In this document: in pieces, positions 1-6,735 of the stretch
Layout of the letters: every line of letters begins with the position of its first letter
How positions within the stretch are numbered: the first letter of the stretch is position 1
Assembly (NCBI GenBank): GCA_002333095.1
Contig: DDBK01000114.1
Coordinates: 12,445-21,292, forward strand
Direction: 5' to 3'
DNA from: Cellvibrionales bacterium UBA2034
GTDB taxonomy: Bacteria > Pseudomonadota > Gammaproteobacteria > Pseudomonadales > UBA7239
DNA: 8,848 nt
Notes under the pieces: generated by a model
What the model was told of the DNA's origin: nothing
The model's input: the letters and a program-made list of their open reading frames with translations, nothing else
The model's database searches: none
Program-made: the position numbers and the translations under genes

Positions 1-1
1 G

Positions 2-409
2 CCGCTGTTTTGTGAGCGCACAGAGGTAAAACTATCTGAAGAACGCTTGCAGAAAAAAATGGAGCAATGGCAAAAGATTATAATTGGCGCGTGTGAGCAG
101 AGTGGTCGCACCCGCCTGCCGATATTGCACTCACCGTCAACGCTGGATGCTTGTCTAGCGGCAGATAGCAGTGAACAGCGTTTTGTCCTGCATCATCGCA
201 GTGACAGCACGCTGGCGCAGCGTGAGGAAAAGCCAGCGAGTGTGTTGCTGCTGGTCGGTCCGGAAGGAGGTATGTCGGATGATGAAATCCAGCGGGCAAA
301 ACAGTCGTCCTGTGCGGCGCTGACGCTCGGCCCGCGCGTGTTGCGCACAGAAACCGCCCCGCTGGCTGCGATCAGTGTGTTGCAATACCGTTGGGGAGAC
401 TTTTGTTAA
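2..409 (+). CDS. rsmE: 16S rRNA (uracil1498-N3)-methyltransferase RsmE, C-terminal part (5' end outside window)
   Basis: RsmE is a SPOUT-class enzyme that uses S-adenosylmethionine to methylate N3 of U1498 in 16S rRNA in the small ribosomal subunit. The frame is open from the window edge, so the gene starts upstream; 135 residues are visible, roughly the C-terminal half of a protein usually about 240 residues long. Family marks are the CERTEVKL stretch, ACEQSGRTRLP, the knot loop LLLVGPEGGMSDDE and the final SAM-binding knot LGPRVLRTETAPLAAI. All lie in the expected order and nothing is broken in the visible part. The TTG at 47 and the ATG at 59 are internal codons, because conserved sequence continues upstream of them. 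The stop TAA overlaps the thrB start by one base (TAATG), which implies co-transcription and translational coupling. Identification is firm. Confidence 0.95.
   Translation, partial: PLFCERTEVKLSEERLQKKMEQWQKIIIGACEQSGRTRLPILHSPSTLDACLAADSSEQRFVLHHRSDSTLAQREEKPASVLLLVGPEGGMSDDEIQRAKQSSCAALTLGPRVLRTETAPLAAISVLQYRWGDFC
393..398 (+). promoter_or_regulatory. Ribosome binding site that sets the thrB start
   Basis: GGGGAG lies inside the last codons of rsmE, 10 bases before the ATG at 409. It decides between that ATG and an in-frame TTG at 391, which would add six residues (MGRLLL) that the homoserine kinase family does not need and which has no comparable site in front of it. Confidence 0.7.
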
Positions 410-1332
410 TGGCTTTTTATACTGCACTGGATGAAAACGAGTTGCTGGCGCTATTGAAGCGTTATGGCATTGGCCAGCTGTCATCTTGTACCGGTGTCAG
501 CGATGGCATAGAGAACAGCACATATATTCTTGACGATGGTTCCAGTCACTGGATACTGACATTGTTTGAAGATTTGTCGGCAGCAGAGTTGCCGTTTTTT
601 GCGCGCCTGATGACGTGGTTGCACGATCACGGCTTGCCAGTAGCATGCCCGCTGGCCGATGCAAATGGAATGACATTGCAGCAGCTATCAAACAAACCTG
701 CGCTCTTGTTTCCTCGTTTGGCCGGCCATCATCCTCGTGCGATAACATCGACCCACTGTATCGCAATTGGTGATTTCCTGGGTCGTATGCACGCTGTCAG
801 TTGCGCATACCCCGAGCAACGGGACAATCCACGCGGTACAGGTTGGATGGAGCAGTCAATCACGCGGCTTGGCAGTTTACTCGATGAAGAAGATGCAGCA
901 CTGCTGGCCGCGCAAGTGGCGAATGCCACTCGCTTGCGCACATTGTCTTTGCCGCAGGGATTGATCCATGGCGATTTGTTTCATGACAACGCATTATTTG
1001 AAAATGAAAAATTGAGTGGCGTGATTGATTTCTATAACGCATGCACAGACATGCTGGCGCTGGATCTTGCCATTCTTGTTAATGACTGGTGCGCATTGCC
1101 GGATGGTGGCCTGGACGAGCAGCGCGTACAAACATTGTTGGCTGCCTATAACGCACACAGACCACTCACAGCACTGGAACGTGAACACTGGCGAGCAATT
1201 TTGCAACTGGCAGCAACCCGTTTCTGGCTGTCGCGCTTGCTGGTAGAAAAATTACCGGCAAGGCCAGGTCTTAATCATCCACACAAACCTTCTTCAGAAT
1301 ACCGCGCGCGCCTGTTGCACCACATCAGATAA
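409..1332 (+). CDS. thrB: Homoserine kinase, aminoglycoside-phosphotransferase-fold type
   Basis: Predicted to phosphorylate L-homoserine with ATP to O-phosphohomoserine, the step before threonine synthase, in the cytoplasm. At 307 residues it has the size of the Pseudomonas-type ThrB, which has the APH/choline-kinase fold and is unrelated to the GHMP-family ThrB of E. coli. Visible marks are GIENSTY (33-39) in the nucleotide loop, WILTLFEDL (48-56), ELPFF (60-64), the catalytic loop HGDLFHDN (187-194, with D189 as the expected catalytic base), GVIDFYNA (204-211, D207 the expected metal ligand) and a C-terminal KPSSEYRARL typical of the family. The ATG at 409 is chosen for the ribosome binding site at 393-398 and the TAATG overlap with rsmE. 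The 3' end overlaps the oppositely oriented HD-GYP gene by 8 bases. Related APH-fold kinases could be confused with it, but the motif set fits ThrB best. Confidence 0.9.
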   Translation: MAFYTALDENELLALLKRYGIGQLSSCTGVSDGIENSTYILDDGSSHWILTLFEDLSAAELPFFARLMTWLHDHGLPVACPLADANGMTLQQLSNKPALLFPRLAGHHPRAITSTHCIAIGDFLGRMHAVSCAYPEQRDNPRGTGWMEQSITRLGSLLDEEDAALLAAQVANATRLRTLSLPQGLIHGDLFHDNALFENEKLSGVIDFYNACTDMLALDLAILVNDWCALPDGGLDEQRVQTLLAAYNAHRPLTALEREHWRAILQLAATRFWLSRLLVEKLPARPGLNHPHKPSSEYRARLLHHIR

Positions 1333-3514
1333 AGGCGCTGGCATCCTCAACATCCAGCTGGTCAGGCAACAAGGAACTCCGGGCATATTTTTCCCACACC
1401 CTGCTGCGCACAAACAGTTCAAACAGATCGGGGTCGATATGGTTGTCCTGCCGCATTTTTTTCAGGATACCGAGTGCCTGACTGATTTTCATAGGTGGTT
1501 TGTAAGGCCTGTCCCGTGCAGTCAGCGCTTCAAAAATATCGGCGATCGCCATCATGCGTGCAGGTAATGACATTTCTTCACGTTTCAACCCGCGCGGAAA
1601 GCCGCTGCCATCCATTTTCTCATGATGACCGCCTGCGTATTCCGGCACGCGCCGTAATTTTTTCGGAAATGGCAGGGATTCCAGCATGTTGATAGTCACA
1701 GCCATATGGTTATTGATCACGCCGCGCTCTTCAGCGGTCAATGTTCCGCGTTCAATACACAGGTTGTAGATTTCCTCTTCCGTGAGTAATGGCTGAGATT
1801 GTCCTTCCGCATCCAGCCAGTGTTGTGCAGCAATAGCACGCACACGATCCTTGGCTTCAGGCGCCATGAATTCACCGCCTTTGTTGGCGGTGACAATAAA
1901 TTCCCGATCAGCATCAAGCTGGGCAATCTCGGCATCCAGGGTTTCCTGGAGTGATTGGCGAGCAGACGGGTTTTCTGCCAGCGATTGATAGAACGCTGCC
2001 AGTTTTTGTTGCTTTAACGATGAGAATCGCACATTGATAGTTTCGATGCCATCCTGCATCAAATGCAGCTTGGTCGCTTTATCCAGTACCGAATCGGGCG
2101 TGGACAGTTTTCCACAATCATGCAACCACGCAGATACCCGTAGCTCGTACCACTCGTCTTCGTTGAGACTGAATTCACGAAAAACGGTGTCATCGTCGTT
2201 TGCCGCTTGTGCGATCATTTCCATCAACACAGGCACTTTCTGGCAGTGTGCCGACGTATGGCGCGATTTGGCATCAATCGCCTGCGCAATACAACGAATA
2301 AAGGCATCCAGAAGGTTTTTCAGTTCCTGTACCAGAATCAGGTTGGTGAGTGCTATGGCTGCATAAGATGCCAAGGCGGATATCAGTGACTCGGTGCGTC
2401 CGGAAAAACTGATCACCTCGTTAGTGTTGGGATCGCGTGAGTTAATCAGTTGCAATACACCGACCACATCGTTTTCATGGTTCAGTAACGGCACTGCCAG
2501 AAAAGAACGCGACCGGTAACCTGTTTTCTGGTCAAAAGCCCGGGTGCCGGAAAAATCAAATTCATCGTCGCTGTAGGCATCTTCAATGTTGATGACCCTG
2601 CGCTGCAAGGCGGCACAGGTGGCAACATTGTTGTGGTTGTTGCTGCCATCTTCCAGATACAACGGCACGGGTGGCAGCGTAACCGCATCGCCATTGCTGC
2701 CGCCCATATTGATTTTCAGTGTGTCGTTCAGCACGAGCGCAAATTCCAGGCGAGGCGCCTGCAAATCATCTTTCAGGAGATAGAGCGTGCCGCCATCGGC
2801 ATTGGTCAACAGCTTGGCTTCGTGCAGAATGCGCTCGATCAGCGCGCGTGTATTAGGCTCACAAGATAACTCTATCAATAAATCTTTTTGCTGTTCTGCG
2901 AGCATCTGGTTGTCCAGTGCTACAGCAGCAAATACCGACAAAGCCTGGATAGCAGGTTCCATCGCTGGTGCAAAAGTTGAAATTTTCCCGGTGGCAGGAT
3001 CTATTGCATTGATCAGCTGGAATACGCCTATTACACGGCCACTGTCGCCTATCAACGGAACGGCAAGAAAGGATTGTGAGTGGTAACCGGCCTGCTCATC
3101 AAAAGCCCGTGTGCCTGAAAAGTCAAAACGTGCGTCGGTGTATGCATCAGCTACATTGATTAGTTTTCGGTGGTGATAGGCGCACGTCGCAATATTGTGT
3201 TCGTTTGCCTGGCGTGCAGAGTCAAATAATGGCACTGCAGGAAATGTAGATGGCTGCCTGTTATGGGTTTCCGAGGTAATGCCGAGTGATTTATTGCGCA
3301 CGATCACAAAGTCGAGGTGATCATCGCGCCCGTTATCGTCCTGTCGTACGAGATAAAACGTGCCACCGTCGGCGCCAGTTATGTCCTTTGCTTCGGACAG
3401 GATGATTTCGCACAGGCGGTAGACATCTTTCTCAGCGGCAATTTTTTGTGCCGTTTGTAACAGGCGGCGATACAACTCGATGGGCATATCTGCAGGCGGT
3501 GTGCTACTGATCAT
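1325..3514 (-). CDS. GAF-GAF-HD-GYP protein, predicted cyclic-di-GMP phosphodiesterase
   Basis: A 729-residue protein with no signal peptide or membrane segment, so probably cytoplasmic. Order: GAF1 (about 28-200), GAF2 (about 220-392), a short linking helix, then an HD-GYP domain (about 405-715). HD-GYP enzymes hydrolyse c-di-GMP to pGpG or GMP. Catalytic-type residues seen are D414 (where Glu is usual), H423, H465-D466 with CGK (467-469), H603, H630-H631 in HHEKMDGSGFP (630-640) and D659 in IADIFEALTARDRPYK. The signature GYP is GFP here. About 110 residues (roughly 484-594) separate HDCGK from H603, far more than in the shortest HD-GYP domains; from memory this marks a subfamily with DKATKL after the HD motif. 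The two GAF domains are close relatives of each other, and GAF1 carries RAFDEQAGY, resembling the NKFDE motif of cyclic-nucleotide-binding GAFs. The start ATG at 3514 has only a weak ribosome binding site; M10 at 3487 is an alternative. The gene diverges from the CHASE2 cyclase and overlaps thrB tail-to-tail. Fold is certain; activity and ligand are inferred. Confidence 0.9.
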   Translation of the reverse strand: MISSTPPADMPIELYRRLLQTAQKIAAEKDVYRLCEIILSEAKDITGADGGTFYLVRQDDNGRDDHLDFVIVRNKSLGITSETHNRQPSTFPAVPLFDSARQANEHNIATCAYHHRKLINVADAYTDARFDFSGTRAFDEQAGYHSQSFLAVPLIGDSGRVIGVFQLINAIDPATGKISTFAPAMEPAIQALSVFAAVALDNQMLAEQQKDLLIELSCEPNTRALIERILHEAKLLTNADGGTLYLLKDDLQAPRLEFALVLNDTLKINMGGSNGDAVTLPPVPLYLEDGSNNHNNVATCAALQRRVINIEDAYSDDEFDFSGTRAFDQKTGYRSRSFLAVPLLNHENDVVGVLQLINSRDPNTNEVISFSGRTESLISALASYAAIALTNLILVQELKNLLDAFIRCIAQAIDAKSRHTSAHCQKVPVLMEMIAQAANDDDTVFREFSLNEDEWYELRVSAWLHDCGKLSTPDSVLDKATKLHLMQDGIETINVRFSSLKQQKLAAFYQSLAENPSARQSLQETLDAEIAQLDADREFIVTANKGGEFMAPEAKDRVRAIAAQHWLDAEGQSQPLLTEEEIYNLCIERGTLTAEERGVINNHMAVTINMLESLPFPKKLRRVPEYAGGHHEKMDGSGFPRGLKREEMSLPARMMAIADIFEALTARDRPYKPPMKISQALGILKKMRQDNHIDPDLFELFVRSRVWEKYARSSLLPDQLDVEDASAFI
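2339..3433 (-). repeat. Tandem duplicated GAF domains within the HD-GYP gene
   Basis: Residues about 28-200 and 220-392 of the HD-GYP protein align end to end. Shared blocks are ADGGT-YL, ATCA, IN--DAY-D--FDFSGTRAFD, GY-S-SFLAVPL, GV-QLIN--DP and AA-AL. Comparing the second halves by eye without gaps, about half the positions are identical, so this looks like an internal duplication rather than two unrelated GAF modules. GAF1 has FDE where GAF2 has FDQ, and GAF2 has a longer loop (MGGSNGDAV, about 270-278) before its PPVPLY. Confidence 0.8.
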
Positions 3515-3554
3515 GGCGGTTACCCGGGAGCGTGTTCATGGGAGTGTGGTCATC

Positions 3555-3572
3555 CGCTGCATTCTAGCAGCG
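3555..3572. promoter_or_regulatory. Inverted repeat in the divergent intergenic region, possible operator
   Basis: CGCTGC, a six-base spacer, then GCAGCG form a perfect 6-bp dyad between the HD-GYP and cyclase genes, upstream of both starts. No U-run follows on either strand, so it is not a terminator. It could be a regulator site for one or both genes, but a dyad this short can occur by chance. Confidence 0.25.
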
Positions 3573-3618
3573 CTTGCTTGTCCGGGTGGTAGGTCTGTCG
3601 ATGCGGGAGGCAAGCTTC

Positions 3619-3624
3619 TATACT
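3619..3624 (+). promoter_or_regulatory. Possible -10 element for the CHASE2 cyclase gene
   Basis: TATACT matches the sigma-70 -10 consensus at five of six positions and lies 33 bases before the preferred ATG at 3658, which would give a 5' leader of about 27 bases. No good -35 box is seen 16-18 bases upstream, so an activator would probably be needed. If real, it excludes the further upstream starts (TTG 3574, ATG 3601). Confidence 0.3.
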
Positions 3625-3639
3625 GGCTGCCTGGAGTGT

Positions 3640-3646
3640 GAGGAAG
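3640..3646 (+). promoter_or_regulatory. Ribosome binding site favouring the cyclase start at 3658
   Basis: GAGGAAG ends 11 bases before the ATG at 3658. The alternative starts at 3574 (TTG) and 3601 (ATG) have no comparable purine-rich site at a suitable distance. The spacing is slightly long but workable. Confidence 0.5.
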
Positions 3647-3657
3647 CCCTATTACCC

Positions 3658-5880
3658 ATGCGTTTATTTTCGCAGAAAAAAATGCGCGAAGTCCGGCCGA
3701 TCATCATGCTGGGTGTTTTCCTCACCCTGTTGGTTGCTGGCACGCAATTTTCCAGTGGCTATGCCCGGCAATTACTGGACAGGCTGGATTTGCTGATCTA
3801 TGACCTGCGCTTTAACTTGCTGCTGCCCTACAGCCATAAGACAGCTGCAGCACAGCGGATAGTGATCATCGATATCGACGAACGCAGCCTGAAGGAAGTG
3901 GGGCACTGGCCCTGGAGCCGCAAGACAGTGGCTGAACTGGTCGACAAGCTGGCTGCCGCCGGCGTGGTCAGCATCACATTTGATGTCGTGTTTTCCGAGC
4001 CCGAGCCAAACATGGCCACGGAGATTGCTGCAGTACACGCGGCGACTCCCATCGCCGCTGACTTGCGACAGCTGGCACCACAGTTTGACTATGACAGGCG
4101 CATGGCCGAGAGCATCAGCAAGATTGATGTCACGCTGGGGTACATCCTGCACGGGGAAGGCTTTCGTACGGGGGAGATGCCAGCCAGCCATGTTGATCTG
4201 GCGCCGGAGCTGGTCCAGCGCAGCTCGGTAGAGCATATGGTGGGTCACACCACCAATATTCCTGTTCTGCAGCAAACTGCGCGCGGGCAGGGTTTTATCA
4301 ATGGCCCGCCCGACTCTGATGGCATCGTGCGCCGTGCGCCACTTATGCTGCGCTACGGTGACCAGCTGTTTCCAAGCCTCGCATTGCAGACGGCCATGAC
4401 GTACTTGCTGCTGGATTCGGTCACCCCCACTGTCATCAACGACGGCTCGGCTGTGTATGTGCAAAGTATTGAGCTGGGTGACAAGCTGATCCACACCGAT
4501 GGCAAAGGGCAGATGCTGGTGCCCTATCGCGGACATCGTGGCAGCTTTCCCTATATTCCTGCTGTTGATGTGTTGCAGGGCAAGGCAGACCCTGCGCAGT
4601 TATCAGGCAGCATCGCGATGGTGGGGACATCCGCTATCGGTTTGGTGGATCTGCGGACCACGCCTGTAGGGGCAATGTTTCCGGGTATTGAAACCCAGGC
4701 CACCATTGTTGATGCCTTGTTGAGTGGGGATGTGCCTTACAAGCCTGATACCGCGCTCGGCATCAATATGGTGTCGATACTGTTACTGGGCGGGTTACTG
4801 GCGGTGATCATGCCGTTTCTTGGGCCGACTGTGATGAGTTTGCTGGGATTGGGGAGCCTGATCATAGTGGCTGCCGGCAACGTCTGGTTGTGGCAAGTGA
4901 AGGGCTTGGACATGCCGGTATCTGGCCCATTGCTGACGGTAATGATCACTTACGTCATCAATATATCGTTCGGTTTTTTTGCCGCGGCGCAACAGAAAGA
5001 CCAGATCAAGGGCATGTTTGGCCAGTATGTAGCGCCCGCCCATATCGACCGTTTGCTGGATGATCCGGCCGCACTCAGTTTTGAGGGTGAAAGTAAAAAA
5101 ATGACGGTGCTGTTTTCAGATATCCGCAGCTTCACCAATATGTCGGAAACATTGTCAGCCGGTGATCTGAAAAGTTTGCTGAACCGATATTTCACACCCA
5201 TGACGGAAGTGATTTTTGAGCAGCAAGGCACAATCGATAAATATGTGGGCGACATGATCATGGCGTTCTGGGGCGCGCCACTGGACGATCCCCAGCATGA
5301 AAAACACGCGGTGATGGCGGCATTGCTGATGCAGAAAAAACAGGCGGAATTGCGTGAAGCATTTCGCGAGATAGGCTTGCCGCCGATATATACCGGTATC
5401 GGCGTCAACACGGGACAAATGAATGTTGGCGACATGGGTTCAACCTATCGACGCGCGTATACCGTGCTGGGCGATGCGGTCAACCTGGGTTCGCGACTGG
5501 AGAGTATTACCAAATTTTATGGTGCCGAAATTCTCGTGAGTGAATCAACGTACGCGGCGGTGCAAGAGGATTTCATCTGGCGCGAAGTGGACTACATGCA
5601 GGTGAAAGGCAAGAAGGAGCCGATCCATGTGTACGAGCCGTTGGTGTTAAGTGATGAAGCCGATGAGATGTTGATACGCCACGTGCAGCAGTACCATCTG
5701 GCGCGCCAGGCTTATCTGGCCAGACACTGGGAGGAAGCACACAGTCTTTTTTCAGGGTTGGCAGTAGAGGCAGAAGATTTCAGGAAATTATGTGAAATCT
5801 ATAAAGAACGTATAAAACATTACCGGACGGAACAGCTGCCAGACGACTGGTGTGGTGTCTGGCAGCATACCGAGAAATAA
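3658..5880 (+). CDS. CHASE2-domain class III adenylate cyclase, membrane bound
   Basis: Predicted to make cAMP from ATP at the inner membrane under control of an extracytoplasmic sensor. From the ATG at 3658 it has 740 residues: membrane segment about 13-30, periplasmic CHASE2 sensor about 42-362 (with IVIIDIDERSL, GHWPWSR and FDVVFSEPEP near its start), three membrane segments about 368-388, 392-412 and 424-444, then a class III cyclase domain about 477-662. Catalytic residues are intact: metal-binding D488 (LFSDIRSFTNM) and D532 (DKYVGDMIMAFWGAP), and transition-state N609 and R613 (VNLGSRLE). The purine-selecting pair is K528 and T602, the Lys/Thr pattern of class IIIb adenylate rather than guanylate cyclases. 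A tail of about 75 residues with TPR-like helices ends in DDWCGVW. In-frame starts at 3574 and 3601 are less likely, given the ribosome binding site and the possible promoter between them. It is divergent from the HD-GYP gene and ends 4 bases from the FecR gene. The stimulus is unknown. Confidence 0.92.
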   Translation: MRLFSQKKMREVRPIIMLGVFLTLLVAGTQFSSGYARQLLDRLDLLIYDLRFNLLLPYSHKTAAAQRIVIIDIDERSLKEVGHWPWSRKTVAELVDKLAAAGVVSITFDVVFSEPEPNMATEIAAVHAATPIAADLRQLAPQFDYDRRMAESISKIDVTLGYILHGEGFRTGEMPASHVDLAPELVQRSSVEHMVGHTTNIPVLQQTARGQGFINGPPDSDGIVRRAPLMLRYGDQLFPSLALQTAMTYLLLDSVTPTVINDGSAVYVQSIELGDKLIHTDGKGQMLVPYRGHRGSFPYIPAVDVLQGKADPAQLSGSIAMVGTSAIGLVDLRTTPVGAMFPGIETQATIVDALLSGDVPYKPDTALGINMVSILLLGGLLAVIMPFLGPTVMSLLGLGSLIIVAAGNVWLWQVKGLDMPVSGPLLTVMITYVINISFGFFAAAQQKDQIKGMFGQYVAPAHIDRLLDDPAALSFEGESKKMTVLFSDIRSFTNMSETLSAGDLKSLLNRYFTPMTEVIFEQQGTIDKYVGDMIMAFWGAPLDDPQHEKHAVMAALLMQKKQAELREAFREIGLPPIYTGIGVNTGQMNVGDMGSTYRRAYTVLGDAVNLGSRLESITKFYGAEILVSESTYAAVQEDFIWREVDYMQVKGKKEPIHVYEPLVLSDEADEMLIRHVQQYHLARQAYLARHWEEAHSLFSGLAVEAEDFRKLCEIYKERIKHYRTEQLPDDWCGVWQHTEK
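5835..5866. terminator. Perfect 10-bp hairpin at the 3' end of the cyclase gene, possible bidirectional terminator
   Basis: GCTGCCAGAC (5835-5844), a 12-base loop, then GTCTGGCAGC (5857-5866) are exact inverted complements. The element sits inside the last cyclase codons, 11 bases before its stop codon, and about 20 bases beyond the FecR stop when read on the minus strand. It could end or protect both convergent mRNAs. Neither side has a clear U-tract: the plus side runs into an A-rich stretch and the minus side into TGTTCCG. A classical intrinsic terminator is therefore uncertain, and an mRNA 3'-end stabiliser is equally possible. Confidence 0.5.
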
Positions 5881-5884
5881 AATA

Positions 5885-6715
5885 TCAGCAGCCGTAAGGA
5901 TTCAGGCGGCACTGGCAACTGAAATCATTTGGTCCGCACGAGGCACCGCCTGCAGGTACGCCCGGTACGTCACCGTCACCTGTCATACCCGGTGGGTAAT
6001 CATTGATGATGTTGATGATGTCTTCACCGGCTTTGAAAGTGATGCCGCCTTCGCCATCGGCTTGCCAGGTGACGTCATCCGGCAAACCGCCGAGAATACC
6101 GCGCAGATAGTCCAGCACATCTTCAGGTGGCGTAGCGGGTTCGGTAGGTGCCTTGCCAGGTTGGATGACGCTGGCCAGACCGGGTTTTGTGAGTTGCTGC
6201 GAGCCACCCGATTCGCCGTTCACCATTACAACGCCGTCACGCAGGATAACGACAGTCGTGCCGTCAGCTTTCACAAAGACATCGAATACTGTGCCACGAA
6301 TGCCCAATGTAGCTGTCGGTGTTTCCAGTGAGTAGGCAGATTTATCAATCTGGCCGGAGATAGTGCGCAAGCCACCTTTTACCAGTGACAGAACCGCTTC
6401 ATCCTTTTTGTCACCGGCTGCGTCATCGCTATAGGCTTTCACGGTGAACTCTGCATTGGCGCCGAGTGCAATCATCGCGCCATCTTTCATGCGCAATTGC
6501 AGCTGGCTATCTGCCGATGTATTGATGCGGTCGCCGACGTAGATTTCAGCGCGGCGATTCAATGCACGTGCAGGCTCACCCGTTACCTGGGCATTGGCTT
6601 GCCCTGACACCAGCAAAACAACACCAGCCGGTCGGTTGGCAGCCTGTAAAGCGAATGCCATTCCGCCGAGCAGCAGGGCGGAAACCAGAACACTGTAACG
6701 TTTCAGTAATTTCAT
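5885..6715 (-). CDS. Secreted FecR-domain protein with four-cysteine C-terminal tail
   Basis: A 276-residue exported protein. Residues 1-25 form a Sec signal peptide (KLLKR, hydrophobic core, likely cleavage at LQA-A). A FecR domain follows at about 57-185, with VGDRINTSADSQLQL, the conserved TPTATLGIRGTVFDV (132-146) and VVILRDGVVMVNG. Past residue 190 is a Pro/Gly-rich, acidic region and a tail with C260, C267, C269 and C276, the only cysteines in the mature protein, so disulphides or metal binding are possible. Despite the name it is not an iron-citrate anti-sigma regulator of the E. coli type: it lacks the cytoplasmic N-terminus and no sigma factor is nearby. The ATG at 6715 is chosen for its ribosome binding site; an ATG at 6736 overlapping the upstream stop would add seven residues (MIREIHH). 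It lies 20 bases after the TPR-barrel gene, in one operon, and converges on the cyclase gene. The domain call is firm; the function is unknown. Confidence 0.85.
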   Translation of the reverse strand: MKLLKRYSVLVSALLLGGMAFALQAANRPAGVVLLVSGQANAQVTGEPARALNRRAEIYVGDRINTSADSQLQLRMKDGAMIALGANAEFTVKAYSDDAAGDKKDEAVLSLVKGGLRTISGQIDKSAYSLETPTATLGIRGTVFDVFVKADGTTVVILRDGVVMVNGESGGSQQLTKPGLASVIQPGKAPTEPATPPEDVLDYLRGILGGLPDDVTWQADGEGGITFKAGEDIINIINDYPPGMTGDGDVPGVPAGGASCGPNDFSCQCRLNPYGC

Positions 6716-6723
6716 GTGGTGTA

Positions 6724-6730
6724 TCTCCCT
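6724..6730 (-). promoter_or_regulatory. Ribosome binding site that sets the FecR-protein start
   Basis: Read on the minus strand, AGGGAGA lies 8 bases before the ATG at 6715. It falls in the short gap after the TPR-barrel stop codon and within the reach of the alternative ATG at 6736, so it argues for the shorter protein, whose signal peptide then begins properly with MKLLKR. Confidence 0.65.
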
Positions 6731-6735
6731 GATCA

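Noticed and set aside
1337..1358. GCTGG/CCAGC inverted repeat near the thrB/HD-GYP junction
   Set aside because: Only 5 bp with a 12-base loop and no U-tract on either side; too weak to call a terminator.
3541..3657. CRP (cAMP receptor) site controlling the divergent genes
   Set aside because: TGTGG and TGTGA half-sites occur, but no matching TCACA half-site lies at the required 6-base spacing.
3772..4536. A 254-codon open frame on the minus strand
   Set aside because: It lies wholly within the CHASE2 coding region, which has clear conserved domain sequence on the plus strand. The antisense translation shows no recognisable motif and is rich in Gln, His and Cys as expected of a shadow.
5852..6331. 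Plus-strand open frame of 159 codons over the cyclase/FecR junction
   Set aside because: It is antisense to the conserved FecR domain and starts inside the cyclase 3' end in another frame. No motif supports it.
5885..6715. Classical FecR anti-sigma/iron-citrate regulation
   Set aside because: The protein has a cleavable signal peptide at its N-terminus and no cytoplasmic sigma-binding domain. No ECF sigma factor or TonB-dependent receptor lies in the window.
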